A stretch of DNA of 64,000 nt from Prauserella_A oleivorans (GTDB lineage: Bacteria; Actinomycetota; Actinomycetes; Mycobacteriales; Pseudonocardiaceae), in the NCBI RefSeq assembly GCF_042685745.1, contig NZ_JBHUNT010000001.1:2914001-2978000 (forward strand), read 5' to 3'. Each line of letters opens with the position of its first letter. Positions within the stretch are counted from its first letter, which is position 1. The position numbers were made by a program, and so were the translations under genes. This document shows, piece by piece, positions 19,219 through 28,390 of the stretch. Under the pieces are notes generated by a model that saw nothing but the letters and a program-made list of their open reading frames with translations, searched no databases and was not told the DNA's origin.

Positions 19219-20424
19219 TCAGTGTGCCGGGGTGACCCGCAGCGGCACCGCCTGCGCGCCCACCTCCGGCATGCGGGTGGTCTCGATGGGGCCGTCGAGC
19301 TCCAGGTCGCTCGTCTGGGTGAGCAGTTGCTCCAGGCCGATACGCAGGCTCAGCCGGGCCAGCGACATGCCCACGCATCGGTGTCGCCCGCGGCCGAAAC
19401 CGAGGTGGCGCATGATGTTGGGCCGATCGAGGATGAACCGGTCGGGCTCGGGGAAGACGCGCTCGTCGCGGTTGGCGGAGGCGTAGACCAGGGTGATCGG
19501 TTCGCCGGGGGCGATGGTGCGGCCGTGCAGCGTAACCGGTCGCGAGACCGTGCGCGCGAACCCGCGGTACGGCGTGTAGAGCCGCACGAACTCCTCGACC
19601 GCGGCAGGTAGGAGAGACAGGTCCTGCCGGAGTCGGTTCTGCAGTTCCCGGTCGCGCGCGAGGTGCACGCAGATGCCGCCGAAAAGGATCGGAGGTGCCA
19701 CCATGCCCACGACCAGGGACTGGCGCAGCGCGCCGACGACGAGCTCGTCCCGAAGGGGTTTTCCTTCGAAGGTCTCGGCGAGCAGTGAGCTTGCCGGGTC
19801 CTCTTCCGGATCGCGCGGGTTCTGCCTGCGATCCGCGACCAGTGCCCGGGCCACGTCGTAGAGCCGTTCGCTTCTGGCCGTCACCACCTCGGCGTCCTGG
19901 CGTCGCCATGCGTCCACCCATTCCGATGCGTGCTCGGCGAGCACCGGCACCTGATCCGGGTCGAGATTGAGCCACTCCGCCGCGGTGTAGGCGGGATAGA
20001 CGGTGCCGAACGTACGGCAGATGTCGCCGCCCTGCCGCACATAACCCACCATCTCGCGCCGGGCATGCTCGGTCAGCGCCGGTTCGAGCCGCCGCAGGCG
20101 TTCCCGGTGCAACGTGCGGTCCAGGGCGCGGCGAAACGGCGCGTGGTGCGGGGCGTCGAAGTTCAGCGGAGGGCGGCGGATGCCCCGCGGATCGCTGGGC
20201 ACCACGGCCTTGACCGACGAGATGTACAGCTCGGCGTTCTTGGCGGCTTGCTCGACGTCGTCGAAGCGAGTCAGCGCCCAGAATCCGCCGTACTCGCTGG
20301 AGCGGGCGACCGGGCACTCCGCGCGGAGCCGTCGATAGGTCTCGTGCGGGCTGTCGAAGGTCTCGGGCGCCCGTGCGTCGAAGTCGTCGGTGCCGGTGTC
20401 TCCGGTCTGGTTCTCCTGTGCCAT
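19219..20424 (-). CDS. Cytochrome P450 with non-canonical I helix
   Basis: 401 residues from ATG 20424 (MAQENQTGD); ATG 20436 gives four more. The heme loop FGRGRHRCVG supplies the Cys ligand, the K-helix ExxR is EEFVRLY, and the PERF-like FPEPDRF region is present. The I-helix position that normally reads A/G-G-x-D/E-T-T reads VVGMVAPPILFGG, so both the acidic residue and the Thr of the oxygen-activation pair are missing. That suggests substrate-assisted or non-classical chemistry. No ferredoxin gene is adjacent. Bacterial, soluble class by length. Confidence 0.88.
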   Translation of the reverse strand: MAQENQTGDTGTDDFDARAPETFDSPHETYRRLRAECPVARSSEYGGFWALTRFDDVEQAAKNAELYISSVKAVVPSDPRGIRRPPLNFDAPHHAPFRRALDRTLHRERLRRLEPALTEHARREMVGYVRQGGDICRTFGTVYPAYTAAEWLNLDPDQVPVLAEHASEWVDAWRRQDAEVVTARSERLYDVARALVADRRQNPRDPEEDPASSLLAETFEGKPLRDELVVGALRQSLVVGMVAPPILFGGICVHLARDRELQNRLRQDLSLLPAAVEEFVRLYTPYRGFARTVSRPVTLHGRTIAPGEPITLVYASANRDERVFPEPDRFILDRPNIMRHLGFGRGRHRCVGMSLARLSLRIGLEQLLTQTSDLELDGPIETTRMPEVGAQAVPLRVTPAH

Positions 20425-20537
20425 GGCGATCACCATACCGCGACATTTTCATGAACGAACCGTCCAATTTCTGTCGTATGGACGCCTCGAGCGCGGTACC
20501 TGGAGAGGCTTGGTCTTCACCATAGGCAACGTTGTGC

Positions 20538-20567
20538 TTGACGGGCGTCATACGCATGGTGTTATCG
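20538..20567 (+). promoter_or_regulatory. Candidate promoter for the peptide-type ABC operon
   Basis: TTGACG at 20538-20543 and TTATCG at 20562-20567 are 18 bp apart in the 189-bp region between the divergent P450 and binding-protein genes. A CGTCC/GGACG inverted pair lies further upstream (about 20470-20494) and could be an operator. Both are judged by eye. Confidence 0.35.
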
Positions 20568-20613
20568 TCGGCCGCAACCGACGGCAGAGTGGCCGGGAGA
20601 TGGGACACCACGT

Positions 20614-22152
20614 ATGTGGAAACGCAGACATCGCGCCCTGACTGTGGTCGCGCTTGCGCTGGCGCTGGGAGCAACCGCGTGTGCCGGCGCCGAGGGCGAG
20701 ACGGCGTCCGACCGGGAGGCCCGGATCGTGCTCGGCGTGGACGCCGTTCGGGGGCTCGATCCGGCTCGCCTGTTCAACCTGACCCCCTCCGGCGATGCGA
20801 ACCGGATGGCGGCGATCTACGGCCTGTTGTTCTGGATGGACTCCGCGACTGGTGAGGTGAGGCCTCAGCTCGGGGCGTCACTGCGGCACAACGGTGTCGG
20901 CGACGAGTGGGTGATGAGGCTACGGCCGGACGTGCGGTTCACCGATGGCACGCCGTTGAACGCCGAGGCGGTGAAGTTCAACTACGAGCGCATCAAGGAC
21001 CCGGCCACGGCCTCGCCCCTCGCGGACCTGCTCGACGGCGTCACCGTGCGCACCACCGGTGAGTACGAACTCACTCTCGAACTGGCGGAGCCGAACCTCG
21101 CGTTCGACAAGATCCTCGCCACGAACCTGACCTTCATCGCATCCCCGACCGCGATCCGCACCGATCCCGACTTCGCGCACAACCCGGTCGGTGCAGGGCC
21201 GTTCAAACTCGCGGAGTGGGTGGAGGACTACCGAATGACCCTGGTGCGCAACGACGACTATTTCCGCCAGGGCGAGCCTGCGCTGGACAAGATCACCTTC
21301 TTGACGCTGAAGGACCCGGTGCAGCGCATCAACATGGTCGCCACCGGCCAGGCCGACGCCGCGGTGCCCGGCTCGGAACTCTCGTTCATCGAGGCCGCAC
21401 GCTCCGACGGACTGGACATCACCGCAGCGGACGCCGGCGGGGGCGTGATGTTGATGTTCAACACCACGCGTGCGCCTTTCGACGACGTCCGTGCGCGGCG
21501 CGCGGTGCAGCTCGCGCTCGATCTCGACGACATGGCCTCGGTGATCGATCCCGGCGCCCGCGCGAGTTCGAGCCTCTACGGGCCCGCGTCGCCGTACCAC
21601 AGTGAGGACGGTCTGCCCGCAAGCGATGCCGAGCGGGCGCAGATGTTGTTCGACGAGCTGGCGGGCGAGGGTAAGCCGGTCGAGTTCACGGTGTCACTCG
21701 GGTCCAGTGGGTTCTTCGTACGGACCGGCGAGTACCTGCAGAGCAGATTGCAACAGTTCTCCGGTGTACGGGTCGAGATCGAAACCCTCGACAACGCGAT
21801 GATCGACCAGAAGGTCTTCTCCCAGCGAGATTTCCAGTTGTCGGTGCAGATCGTGCATGTCAGCGACCCCGAGCCGAATCTGTCCAAACTGCTCTCCAGC
21901 GGAGGACAGACGAACTACCCCGGTTACTCCAACCCGGACTTGGATCGTGCGTTGCAGGCAGGCCGTACCGCGACGTCGGCCGAGGCGCGCAAGGAGGCCT
22001 ACGCCACCGTGGAGCGGATCGTGGCCGAGGAGGTGCCGGTGCTGCTGGTGCGCAACCAGAAGCCCTACACCGTCCACTCCCCGAGTCTGCAGGGACTGAC
22101 CCTGCAGGGCGACGGTTCGCTGCTCTATGACCGGCTGCGGGTGACGCGATGA
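20614..22152 (+). CDS. ABC transporter solute-binding lipoprotein (family 5, peptide/opine/nickel type)
   Basis: 512 residues. The lipobox is TACA-type: LGATACAGAEG with the lipidated Cys near 23. The family 5 pattern is clear: VLGVDAVRGLDPARLFN, MAAIYGLLFW, the LRPDVRFTDGTPLNAEAVKFNYER signature and a C-terminal APVLLVRN-like closing (EEVPVLLVRNQKPYTV). First gene of a seven-gene unit with overlapping starts. The ligand might be a peptide or another small polar compound. Confidence 0.92.
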   Translation: MWKRRHRALTVVALALALGATACAGAEGETASDREARIVLGVDAVRGLDPARLFNLTPSGDANRMAAIYGLLFWMDSATGEVRPQLGASLRHNGVGDEWVMRLRPDVRFTDGTPLNAEAVKFNYERIKDPATASPLADLLDGVTVRTTGEYELTLELAEPNLAFDKILATNLTFIASPTAIRTDPDFAHNPVGAGPFKLAEWVEDYRMTLVRNDDYFRQGEPALDKITFLTLKDPVQRINMVATGQADAAVPGSELSFIEAARSDGLDITAADAGGGVMLMFNTTRAPFDDVRARRAVQLALDLDDMASVIDPGARASSSLYGPASPYHSEDGLPASDAERAQMLFDELAGEGKPVEFTVSLGSSGFFVRTGEYLQSRLQQFSGVRVEIETLDNAMIDQKVFSQRDFQLSVQIVHVSDPEPNLSKLLSSGGQTNYPGYSNPDLDRALQAGRTATSAEARKEAYATVERIVAEEVPVLLVRNQKPYTVHSPSLQGLTLQGDGSLLYDRLRVTR

Positions 22153-23099
22153 GCCGCGTGCTGACCTCGTTGTCCCGCCGTGCCGCGCACCTGCTGGCGG
22201 TGCTGTTGCTGGTCACCATGGCCGGTACGGTCCTGGTCAACTTGATGCCAGGGGACCCGGCGATCACCATCCTCGGACCCACCGCCACGCCCGAGCAGAT
22301 CGCGGCGTTCAATGCCGCGCACGGCTATGACCAGTCGCTTCCCGTGCAGTACCTGCAGTGGCTGGGCGGGGCGCTGACCGGCGATCTTGGCACCTCCGTG
22401 CACAGCGACAAGCCTGTTGTGGACGCGTTGCTGGAACGTCTGCCCGTGACGCTCGAGCTGACCGTGCTCGCGCTGTTGTTGTCGCTGGCTGCGGCTGTGC
22501 CGATGGCCGTGGTAGCGGCCTCCCGGGAGAACAGCGTGTTCGACCGGGTGTTGTCCAAGGCGGCGTCGGGGCTGCTCTCGATTCCCACCTTCGTGCTCGG
22601 GGTCGTGCTGGTGTACGTCCTGGGCGTCGCCTCAGGCCTGCTCCCGGTGGCCGGATGGGCACCGTTGTCGGCCGGGCTGGGGGAGAACCTCCGTTACGTC
22701 GTGCTGCCCGTGCTCGCGCTGGCGCTGGCCGAGTTCCCCTCCTTCTACCGCCTGGTACGCAGTGACGTCGTCAGCACGTTGCAGACCGACTTCGTCCGCA
22801 CCGCGACGGTGCGGGGGCTGCCTCGCTGGTACATCCTCGTGCGGCATGTGCTGCGGCCCTCGTCGTTGTCGCTGGTGACCGTGGGCGCGGTGACCTTCGG
22901 CAGGTTGCTGGCCGGTTCCATCGTGGTGGAGAGCCTGTTCGGCCTTCCCGGCCTGGGCAACCTCGCACTGCAGTCGGTGCCGGGCAAGGACATTCCGATG
23001 ATCCAAGGCATCGTCGTGCTCGTCGCATTGGCCTACGTGCTGATCAACGCCGTGGTCGACACGTCCTACGCCATTCTCGACCCAAGGATGCGGACATGA
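22149..23099 (+). CDS. ABC transporter permease (DppB/OppB type)
   Basis: 316 residues from ATG 22149 (ATGA overlap). It shows the DppB layout: an N-terminal TM, the MPGDPA motif (NLMPGDPAITILG), a periplasmic loop with NAAHGYDQSLPVQYLQWL, and the EAA loop FVRTATVRGLPRWYILVRHVLRP, then VVESLFGLPGLG. Confidence 0.93.
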   Translation: MSRVLTSLSRRAAHLLAVLLLVTMAGTVLVNLMPGDPAITILGPTATPEQIAAFNAAHGYDQSLPVQYLQWLGGALTGDLGTSVHSDKPVVDALLERLPVTLELTVLALLLSLAAAVPMAVVAASRENSVFDRVLSKAASGLLSIPTFVLGVVLVYVLGVASGLLPVAGWAPLSAGLGENLRYVVLPVLALALAEFPSFYRLVRSDVVSTLQTDFVRTATVRGLPRWYILVRHVLRPSSLSLVTVGAVTFGRLLAGSIVVESLFGLPGLGNLALQSVPGKDIPMIQGIVVLVALAYVLINAVVDTSYAILDPRMRT

Positions 23100-23971
23100 C
23101 AGCTATCGCCGAGGCTCCCGCCGCCGCCGAGTCCGGGCTGGACCGGGCCACGCGGGCCGCCCGTCGCGGCCGGATCGCCTACCTCCTGTCCGTCGGCTGG
23201 ATCGGCCTGCTGCTGCTCCTGGCCGCCGCGGCCGACGTCGTCAGCCCGGCCGACCCCGGTGCACCCGCCGGACCACCCCGCCTACCTGCGTTCGCCGACC
23301 TCGGCCACCTGCTGGGCACCGACAGCATCGGTCGCGACGTGCTCTCGCGGCTGGTCCACGGGATCCGCATCTCGCTGGTGGTCGGGCTGGGTGCCACGGC
23401 CATCGCGGTGGTGCTCGGTGTGCTGTGCGGGTTGCTCGCGGCCTACTTCCGCGGCTGGGTCGAGACTGTGGTCAACCTGCTGACCGACACGATGCTCTCC
23501 TTCCCCCCGCTGCTCGTCCTGCTCGCACTGGCGGCGGTGCTCACCCCAGGTGTGCCGACCCTGCTCCTGAGCCTGGGGCTGCTGTTCACGCCGACGTTCG
23601 CGCGACTGACCCGTGCCGCGGCGATGGCACAGATGCAGCGGGATTACATCGCAGCCGCGCGGTCGCTGGGGGCAAGCCGGAGCCGGATCATCTTCCGGGA
23701 GCTGCTGCCCAACAGCCTTCGGCCCGTGATCTCCTATTCGGTGGTCGTGGTCGCACTGGTGATCGTCATCGAAGGCTCCTTGAGTTTCCTCGGGGTCGGC
23801 GTCCCGCCACCGGCGCCGAGCTGGGGAGCGATGATCGCGTCGGCCAAGGATCAGCTCCACCTCGCGCCCTATCTGATGGCCCCACCGGCGCTGATGATCG
23901 TCTGCACTGTTCTGGCCTTCAACACGATCGGCGACCACCTGCGCCGGCGGATTTCCGGGGGTTCCGCATGA
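23096..23971 (+). CDS. ABC transporter permease (DppC/OppC type)
   Basis: 291 residues from ATG 23096. DppC features are LLGTDSIGRDVLSRLVHGIRISL after the first TM, the EAA loop YIAAARSLGASRSRIIFRELLPNS and the terminal SFLGVGVPPPAPSWG. It overlaps both neighbours by 4 bases. Confidence 0.93.
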   Translation: MTAIAEAPAAAESGLDRATRAARRGRIAYLLSVGWIGLLLLLAAAADVVSPADPGAPAGPPRLPAFADLGHLLGTDSIGRDVLSRLVHGIRISLVVGLGATAIAVVLGVLCGLLAAYFRGWVETVVNLLTDTMLSFPPLLVLLALAAVLTPGVPTLLLSLGLLFTPTFARLTRAAAMAQMQRDYIAAARSLGASRSRIIFRELLPNSLRPVISYSVVVVALVIVIEGSLSFLGVGVPPPAPSWGAMIASAKDQLHLAPYLMAPPALMIVCTVLAFNTIGDHLRRRISGGSA

Positions 23972-24948
23972 GCGACCGCTCCACACCTGTGCTCGAGGTC
24001 CGCGACGCGCGGTGTGCCATTCCCACGTCGCGCGGCGATGTCATCGCACTCGGCGGAGTCGACCTCTCGCTCGCCCGCGGCGAGGTGCTCGGGCTTGTCG
24101 GAGAGTCCGGTTCGGGCAAGTCGACGCTGGCGAAGTTCGTCATCGGAGCCACACCTGCAAGCGCACGAACCTCGGGCGAGGTCTTGCTGAACGGCACCGA
24201 GCTCACCGCACTTCCTCCCGAACGCGCTCGGAAGCTGCGCGGGCGCTATATCGGCACCGTGTTCCAGGACCCGATGATGGCCCTCAACCCCGTGGTGCCG
24301 ATCGGCCGGCAGATCAGCGAGGCCCCACGGTTCGTCCTCGGGCTCTCCGCCCGCGAACGCCGGGACCTGGCCGTCGAGCTGCTGGAGCAGGTCGGCATCC
24401 CGGAGCCGGCGAGCAGACTCAAGCACTATCCGCATCAGTTCTCCGGCGGCATGCGCCAGCGCATCACCATTGCCATGGCACTTGCCTGCTCCCCGGACGT
24501 GCTGATTGCCGACGAGGCCACCACGGCCCTCGATGTGACCGTGCAGCGGCAGATCCTCGATCTGCTGGACAAGCTGGTCGAGGAACGCTCGCTCGCGACC
24601 ATCCTCGTGAGCCACGACCTGGCGGTGATCGCGGGGCGGACGCACACCACCGCGGTGATGTACGCCGGGCGGATCGTGGAGTACGGGCCGACAGCGGAGG
24701 TATTCGAGTCGCCGCGGCACCCCTATACGCGGTCGCTGCTCGCCGCCGTGCCGAGGACGGATGCCCCGCCGCACACGCGCCTGCGCACCATTCCTGGAGC
24801 CGCCGCCGACCTCACCGCCCTCGGGGCGGGCTGCTCGTTCGCGCCTCGCTGCGAGCTCGCCACCCCGGTGTGTCGTCAGGACTTTCCGCAACCGCGTGGA
24901 GACGCGCATTGGGCACGCTGTATCCACTCCGGCGAACGGGCGGCATGA
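23968..24948 (+). CDS. ABC transporter ATP-binding protein (DppD type)
   Basis: 326 residues from ATG 23968. Walker A GESGSGKST, signature FSGGMRQR, Walker B VLIADEATTALD and H-loop LVSHDL. The C-terminal oligopeptide extension carries the Cys-rich motif GCSFAPRCELATPVC seen in DppD/OppD. It pairs with the next ATPase as a heterodimer. The longer open frame upstream of 23968 is a shadow of the permease gene. Confidence 0.93.
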   Translation: MSDRSTPVLEVRDARCAIPTSRGDVIALGGVDLSLARGEVLGLVGESGSGKSTLAKFVIGATPASARTSGEVLLNGTELTALPPERARKLRGRYIGTVFQDPMMALNPVVPIGRQISEAPRFVLGLSARERRDLAVELLEQVGIPEPASRLKHYPHQFSGGMRQRITIAMALACSPDVLIADEATTALDVTVQRQILDLLDKLVEERSLATILVSHDLAVIAGRTHTTAVMYAGRIVEYGPTAEVFESPRHPYTRSLLAAVPRTDAPPHTRLRTIPGAAADLTALGAGCSFAPRCELATPVCRQDFPQPRGDAHWARCIHSGERAA

Positions 24949-25904
24949 TGACACTTCTCGAGGTCGACAGGCTGGTCAAGCGCTACAAGGTTCCGGGCGG
25001 CGTGGTCAATGCCGTCAGCGACGTCTCCTTCACCCTGGACGAGGGCGCGACGCTGTCACTGGTCGGCGAGTCCGGCTGTGGCAAATCCACCACCGGGCGC
25101 GCGCTCCTGGGCATTCCCGGCCCCGACGGTGGTTCGATCCGCCTCGACGGTGTCGACCTTGCGCGTGCCCGCCCCAGCGAGGTCGCCGAAGCACGCCGGA
25201 AGATCCAGATGATCTTCCAGGACGCGCGCGCGTCACTCAATCCCCGGCGCCGCGTCAAGGACCTGGTCGCCGAGGGCCTGGTGATCGCGGGCATGGCGCG
25301 GGAGGAGATCCACCGTCGGGTCGACGAGGTGCTCGTCGCGGTGGGGCTGGACCCGGATCAGGTCGGGGACCGCCGGGCCGACGAGTTCTCCGGCGGACAG
25401 TGTCAGCGCGTCGCGATCGCCCGCGCCATGGTCATGCGGCCGAAGATCCTGGTCTGCGACGAGCCCGTGGCGTCCCTGGACGTCTCGGTGCAGGCACAGG
25501 TCGTGAACCTGCTCGAGGACATGAAGCAGGAATACGGGCTGTCGCTGCTGTTCATCTCGCACGACCTCGCAGTGGTGCGGTCCATCAGCGATCACGTCGC
25601 CGTGATGTACCTGGGCCGGATCGTCGAGATCGGCGACGCGGAACGGGTCTACACCCGGCCCTTGCACCCGTACACCCGGGCACTGCTGGATTCCGTCCCG
25701 GTACCGGATCCGCAGCGTCCCTCCCGGGGCAAGGCTCTGGGGGGTGAACTGCCGTCGCCGATGAACCCGCCCACCGGGTGTCCATTCAGGACCCGATGCC
25801 CACTCGCGCACGAGCGCTGCGCGAGCGAGACACCGCGGCTGCGGCAGGTGGCGGACGGTCAGCGCGTCGCCTGCCACGTCGCCGCCGACGGGACGGCCGC
25901 GTGA
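24945..25904 (+). CDS. ABC transporter ATP-binding protein (DppF type)
   Basis: 319 residues from ATG 24945 (MMTLLEV; the second ATG is also possible). Walker A GESGCGKST, signature FSGGQCQR, Walker B ILVCDEPVASLDVSVQ and H-loop FISHDL. The Cys cluster at the C-terminus (GCPFRTRCPLAHERC) is typical of OppF/DppF. It completes the five-gene importer. Confidence 0.93.
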   Translation: MMTLLEVDRLVKRYKVPGGVVNAVSDVSFTLDEGATLSLVGESGCGKSTTGRALLGIPGPDGGSIRLDGVDLARARPSEVAEARRKIQMIFQDARASLNPRRRVKDLVAEGLVIAGMAREEIHRRVDEVLVAVGLDPDQVGDRRADEFSGGQCQRVAIARAMVMRPKILVCDEPVASLDVSVQAQVVNLLEDMKQEYGLSLLFISHDLAVVRSISDHVAVMYLGRIVEIGDAERVYTRPLHPYTRALLDSVPVPDPQRPSRGKALGGELPSPMNPPTGCPFRTRCPLAHERCASETPRLRQVADGQRVACHVAADGTAA

Positions 25905-27250
25905 CAGGTACCACGAGGGAGCTCGCGGAGTGGGTGTCGGCGACGTGTTTCGACGAGCTACCCGACGACGTGCTCGCCCGCACCCGGACCCACCTGCTCG
26001 ACACACTTGCCGCCGTCGTGGTGGGGCACAGCCGGCCCTGGACCCGTCGGGTGCTCGCCTACGCCGAGGAGCAGTCGCCGCCGGGCAACAGCATGGTGCT
26101 GCCCGCCGGGCCACGACTTCGCCCCGAATGGGCCGCCCTTGTCAACGGCACGGCGGCGCACGGGTTCGAGATCGACGACTACGCGTTACCCGGACTGTCA
26201 CACCCCGGTTGCGCCGTGGTCCCGGCAGCGCTCGCGGTGGCCCAGGACCTGCACGCCGTAGGCCGCCGCCTGCTGACGGCCCTGGCGATCGGCTACGAGA
26301 TCACGGTCCGGTTCGGACGCGCCACCACGCCATCGTTGACGTCCGACCGCGGGTTCCACGTCACCAGCGTGCTCGGCGTTCTCGGCGCCACGGCAGCCGC
26401 GGCCAGTCTGTCCGGCCTGGACGCCGCAACCACCCAGTCGGCTCTCGGGCTGGCCGCTTCCATGGCCGGCGGCACGACCGAGTTCACCCGAACGGGCGGA
26501 GACGTCAAGCGCCTGCACGGCGGGTTCGCCGCCGCGGCGGGGGTGCGAGCGGCCGCGCTCGCCGGCGCGGGACTCACCGGGCCGAGGGCGGCCATCGAGG
26601 GAGAGCGCGGTTTTCTGGCCGGCTTCGTCGAGCACGCAGCTCCCGAGGAGCTCACCCGCGGGCTGGGGCGCCAATGGATGTTGCACGATCTCGGCATCAA
26701 ACGCTGGTGCGTGTGCGCCGGGCTGCAGGCACCACTTGCCGTGCTGGGCGAGCTGATCGAGCGGCACCGCTTCGGCCCGGCCGACATCGACGAGATCCGG
26801 GTCGGCCTGGACGGGCCGACCCTGGCACACGTCGGGCGGCTCGGTCCCCGGCCCGCCGACCTGACCGAGGCGCAGCTCAGCCTGCACCATGCACTGGCGA
26901 CGAAGCTGGTGCTCGGTGGCAACGATCCGGTGCACTACGCCGCCTTCGAGCGTGGCCGGGAACCGGAGGCGGTGGCGGAGGTCGGTCAACGGGTGACCGG
27001 CTACCTGGACGCGGGCGCCGACGCCGTCTTTCCGCGGCGCGTGCTGGCGACCGTGACGGTTCACCTGTCGGACGGCAGGGAGCTCACGGCCACCGGCGAG
27101 GCCCCGGGATCACCGCGAAAGCCGATGAGCGCGGCCCAGGTCAGGGCCAAATTCGACCGGCTGACCCGCCCGGTCCTCGGTGAGCGCGCGGACGCCCTGC
27201 TCGACCTCGTTCCCGTGGACAACGACCTGAAGGAAGTGCCAGGACAATGA
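25901..27250 (+). CDS. MmgE/PrpD family protein
   Basis: 449 residues from GTG 25901, overlapping the ATPase stop. Family hallmarks: LLDTLAAVVVGHSRPW near the N-terminus, NGTAAHGFEIDDY with the conserved His/Asp pair, SVLGVLGATAAAASLSGLD, and the lid domain with IKRWCVCAGLQAPLAVLGEL. Members include 2-methylcitrate dehydratase, iminodisuccinate epimerase and other lyases or isomerases of polycarboxylates. Being in an importer operon suggests it acts on the imported compound; its exact reaction cannot be told. Confidence 0.88.
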   Translation: MTGTTRELAEWVSATCFDELPDDVLARTRTHLLDTLAAVVVGHSRPWTRRVLAYAEEQSPPGNSMVLPAGPRLRPEWAALVNGTAAHGFEIDDYALPGLSHPGCAVVPAALAVAQDLHAVGRRLLTALAIGYEITVRFGRATTPSLTSDRGFHVTSVLGVLGATAAAASLSGLDAATTQSALGLAASMAGGTTEFTRTGGDVKRLHGGFAAAAGVRAAALAGAGLTGPRAAIEGERGFLAGFVEHAAPEELTRGLGRQWMLHDLGIKRWCVCAGLQAPLAVLGELIERHRFGPADIDEIRVGLDGPTLAHVGRLGPRPADLTEAQLSLHHALATKLVLGGNDPVHYAAFERGREPEAVAEVGQRVTGYLDAGADAVFPRRVLATVTVHLSDGRELTATGEAPGSPRKPMSAAQVRAKFDRLTRPVLGERADALLDLVPVDNDLKEVPGQ

Positions 27251-28353
27251 TCACTTTCGCCGCCGTGGGGGACGTCGGTCCGGAACGCGAGGACGCCGAC
27301 TCGCTGTTCGCGAACGTGGCCGAGGAGATCGGCACGGCCGACCTCGCCTTCCTGCAGCTGGAGATGACGCTGACCGAACGCGGGCAACGGGTCCCGCAGA
27401 CCCGGCACACGTCGAAGACGAGCCCGAAGGCTGCGCACGCATTCCGCAGGGCGGGGTTCCACCTGGCGTCCTGGGCGAGCAATCACGCGCTCGATTGGGG
27501 CTTCGAGGGGTTCCGCGACACGATCAAGGCTCTCGAGTCGGCCGGGCTTACCCCGCTCGGCGTCGGGGAGAACCTGGCGGAAGCCCGCCGACCGCGCATC
27601 ACGGAGGTCGATGACGTGCGGGTGGCGGTGCTGGCCTACTGCAGCATCCTGCCCGCCGACTATTGGGCGACCGGTAACCGTCCAGGCGTCGTTCCGCTGC
27701 GCGCGTTCACGGTGTTCGAACCGATGGAGCCGGACCAGCCCGGTACCCCGCACCACATGCGGACCTTCCCACATCCCGACGACCTGGCGGGATTGCTCGA
27801 CGACATCCGTGCGGCGCGTGAGGAAGCGGACGTGGTGCTGGTGTCGGCGCACTGGGGCATTCATTTCACGCACGCGCAGATCGCCGACTACCAACGCGCG
27901 GTCGCCCATGCCGCCATCGACGCGGGCGCCGACCTGGTGTTCGGCCACCACGCGCACATCCTCAAGGGCATCGAGGTGTACCGGGGCAAGGCTATCTTCT
28001 ACAGCCTCGGCAACTTCGCGATCGAGCTGCCGATGGACGCCGAGCATGCAAGCCGCCCGACGTTCCGCCACCTGCTGTCCCTGCATCCCGGCTGGGAACC
28101 GGACATCGGCGGCATGTACAACTTTCCACCCGACTCCCGCAAGTCGATGGTGCTGCGGTGCGAGCTCGATCGCTCGGGTGTGCGTCGGGTGGGCTTCCGT
28201 CCCGTCCACATCGACCGCATGGCGGTGCCGGAAATGCTGGAGCCGGACGATCCGCGCTTCGCCGAGGTGGTCGAGTACGTCACGCGCATCAGTGCCGAAG
28301 AAGGGCTTTCCGTGCGACTCACGGTGGAGGACAATCTCGTGACCGTCGCCTGA
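27247..28353 (+). CDS. CapA/PgsA-like metallophosphatase-fold protein (copy 2)
   Basis: 368 residues from ATG 27247 (ATGA overlap). The N-terminal metal motif is AAVGDVGPERED, then ASNHALDWG replaces the usual GNH motif (SNH), followed by VLVSAHWGIHFTH and FGHHAHILKGIEVYRGKAIFYSLGNF. No signal peptide is present. It is paralogous to the protein at 8845-9981: both share the HHAHI-x-(K/R)GIE block. In both cases the gene lies inside an ABC importer operon, not in a capsule locus. Confidence 0.82.
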   Translation: MITFAAVGDVGPEREDADSLFANVAEEIGTADLAFLQLEMTLTERGQRVPQTRHTSKTSPKAAHAFRRAGFHLASWASNHALDWGFEGFRDTIKALESAGLTPLGVGENLAEARRPRITEVDDVRVAVLAYCSILPADYWATGNRPGVVPLRAFTVFEPMEPDQPGTPHHMRTFPHPDDLAGLLDDIRAAREEADVVLVSAHWGIHFTHAQIADYQRAVAHAAIDAGADLVFGHHAHILKGIEVYRGKAIFYSLGNFAIELPMDAEHASRPTFRHLLSLHPGWEPDIGGMYNFPPDSRKSMVLRCELDRSGVRRVGFRPVHIDRMAVPEMLEPDDPRFAEVVEYVTRISAEEGLSVRLTVEDNLVTVA

Positions 28354-28390
28354 CCGTGGCGTCGTGGAGCGCTCGCATATCGTGGTCGGC

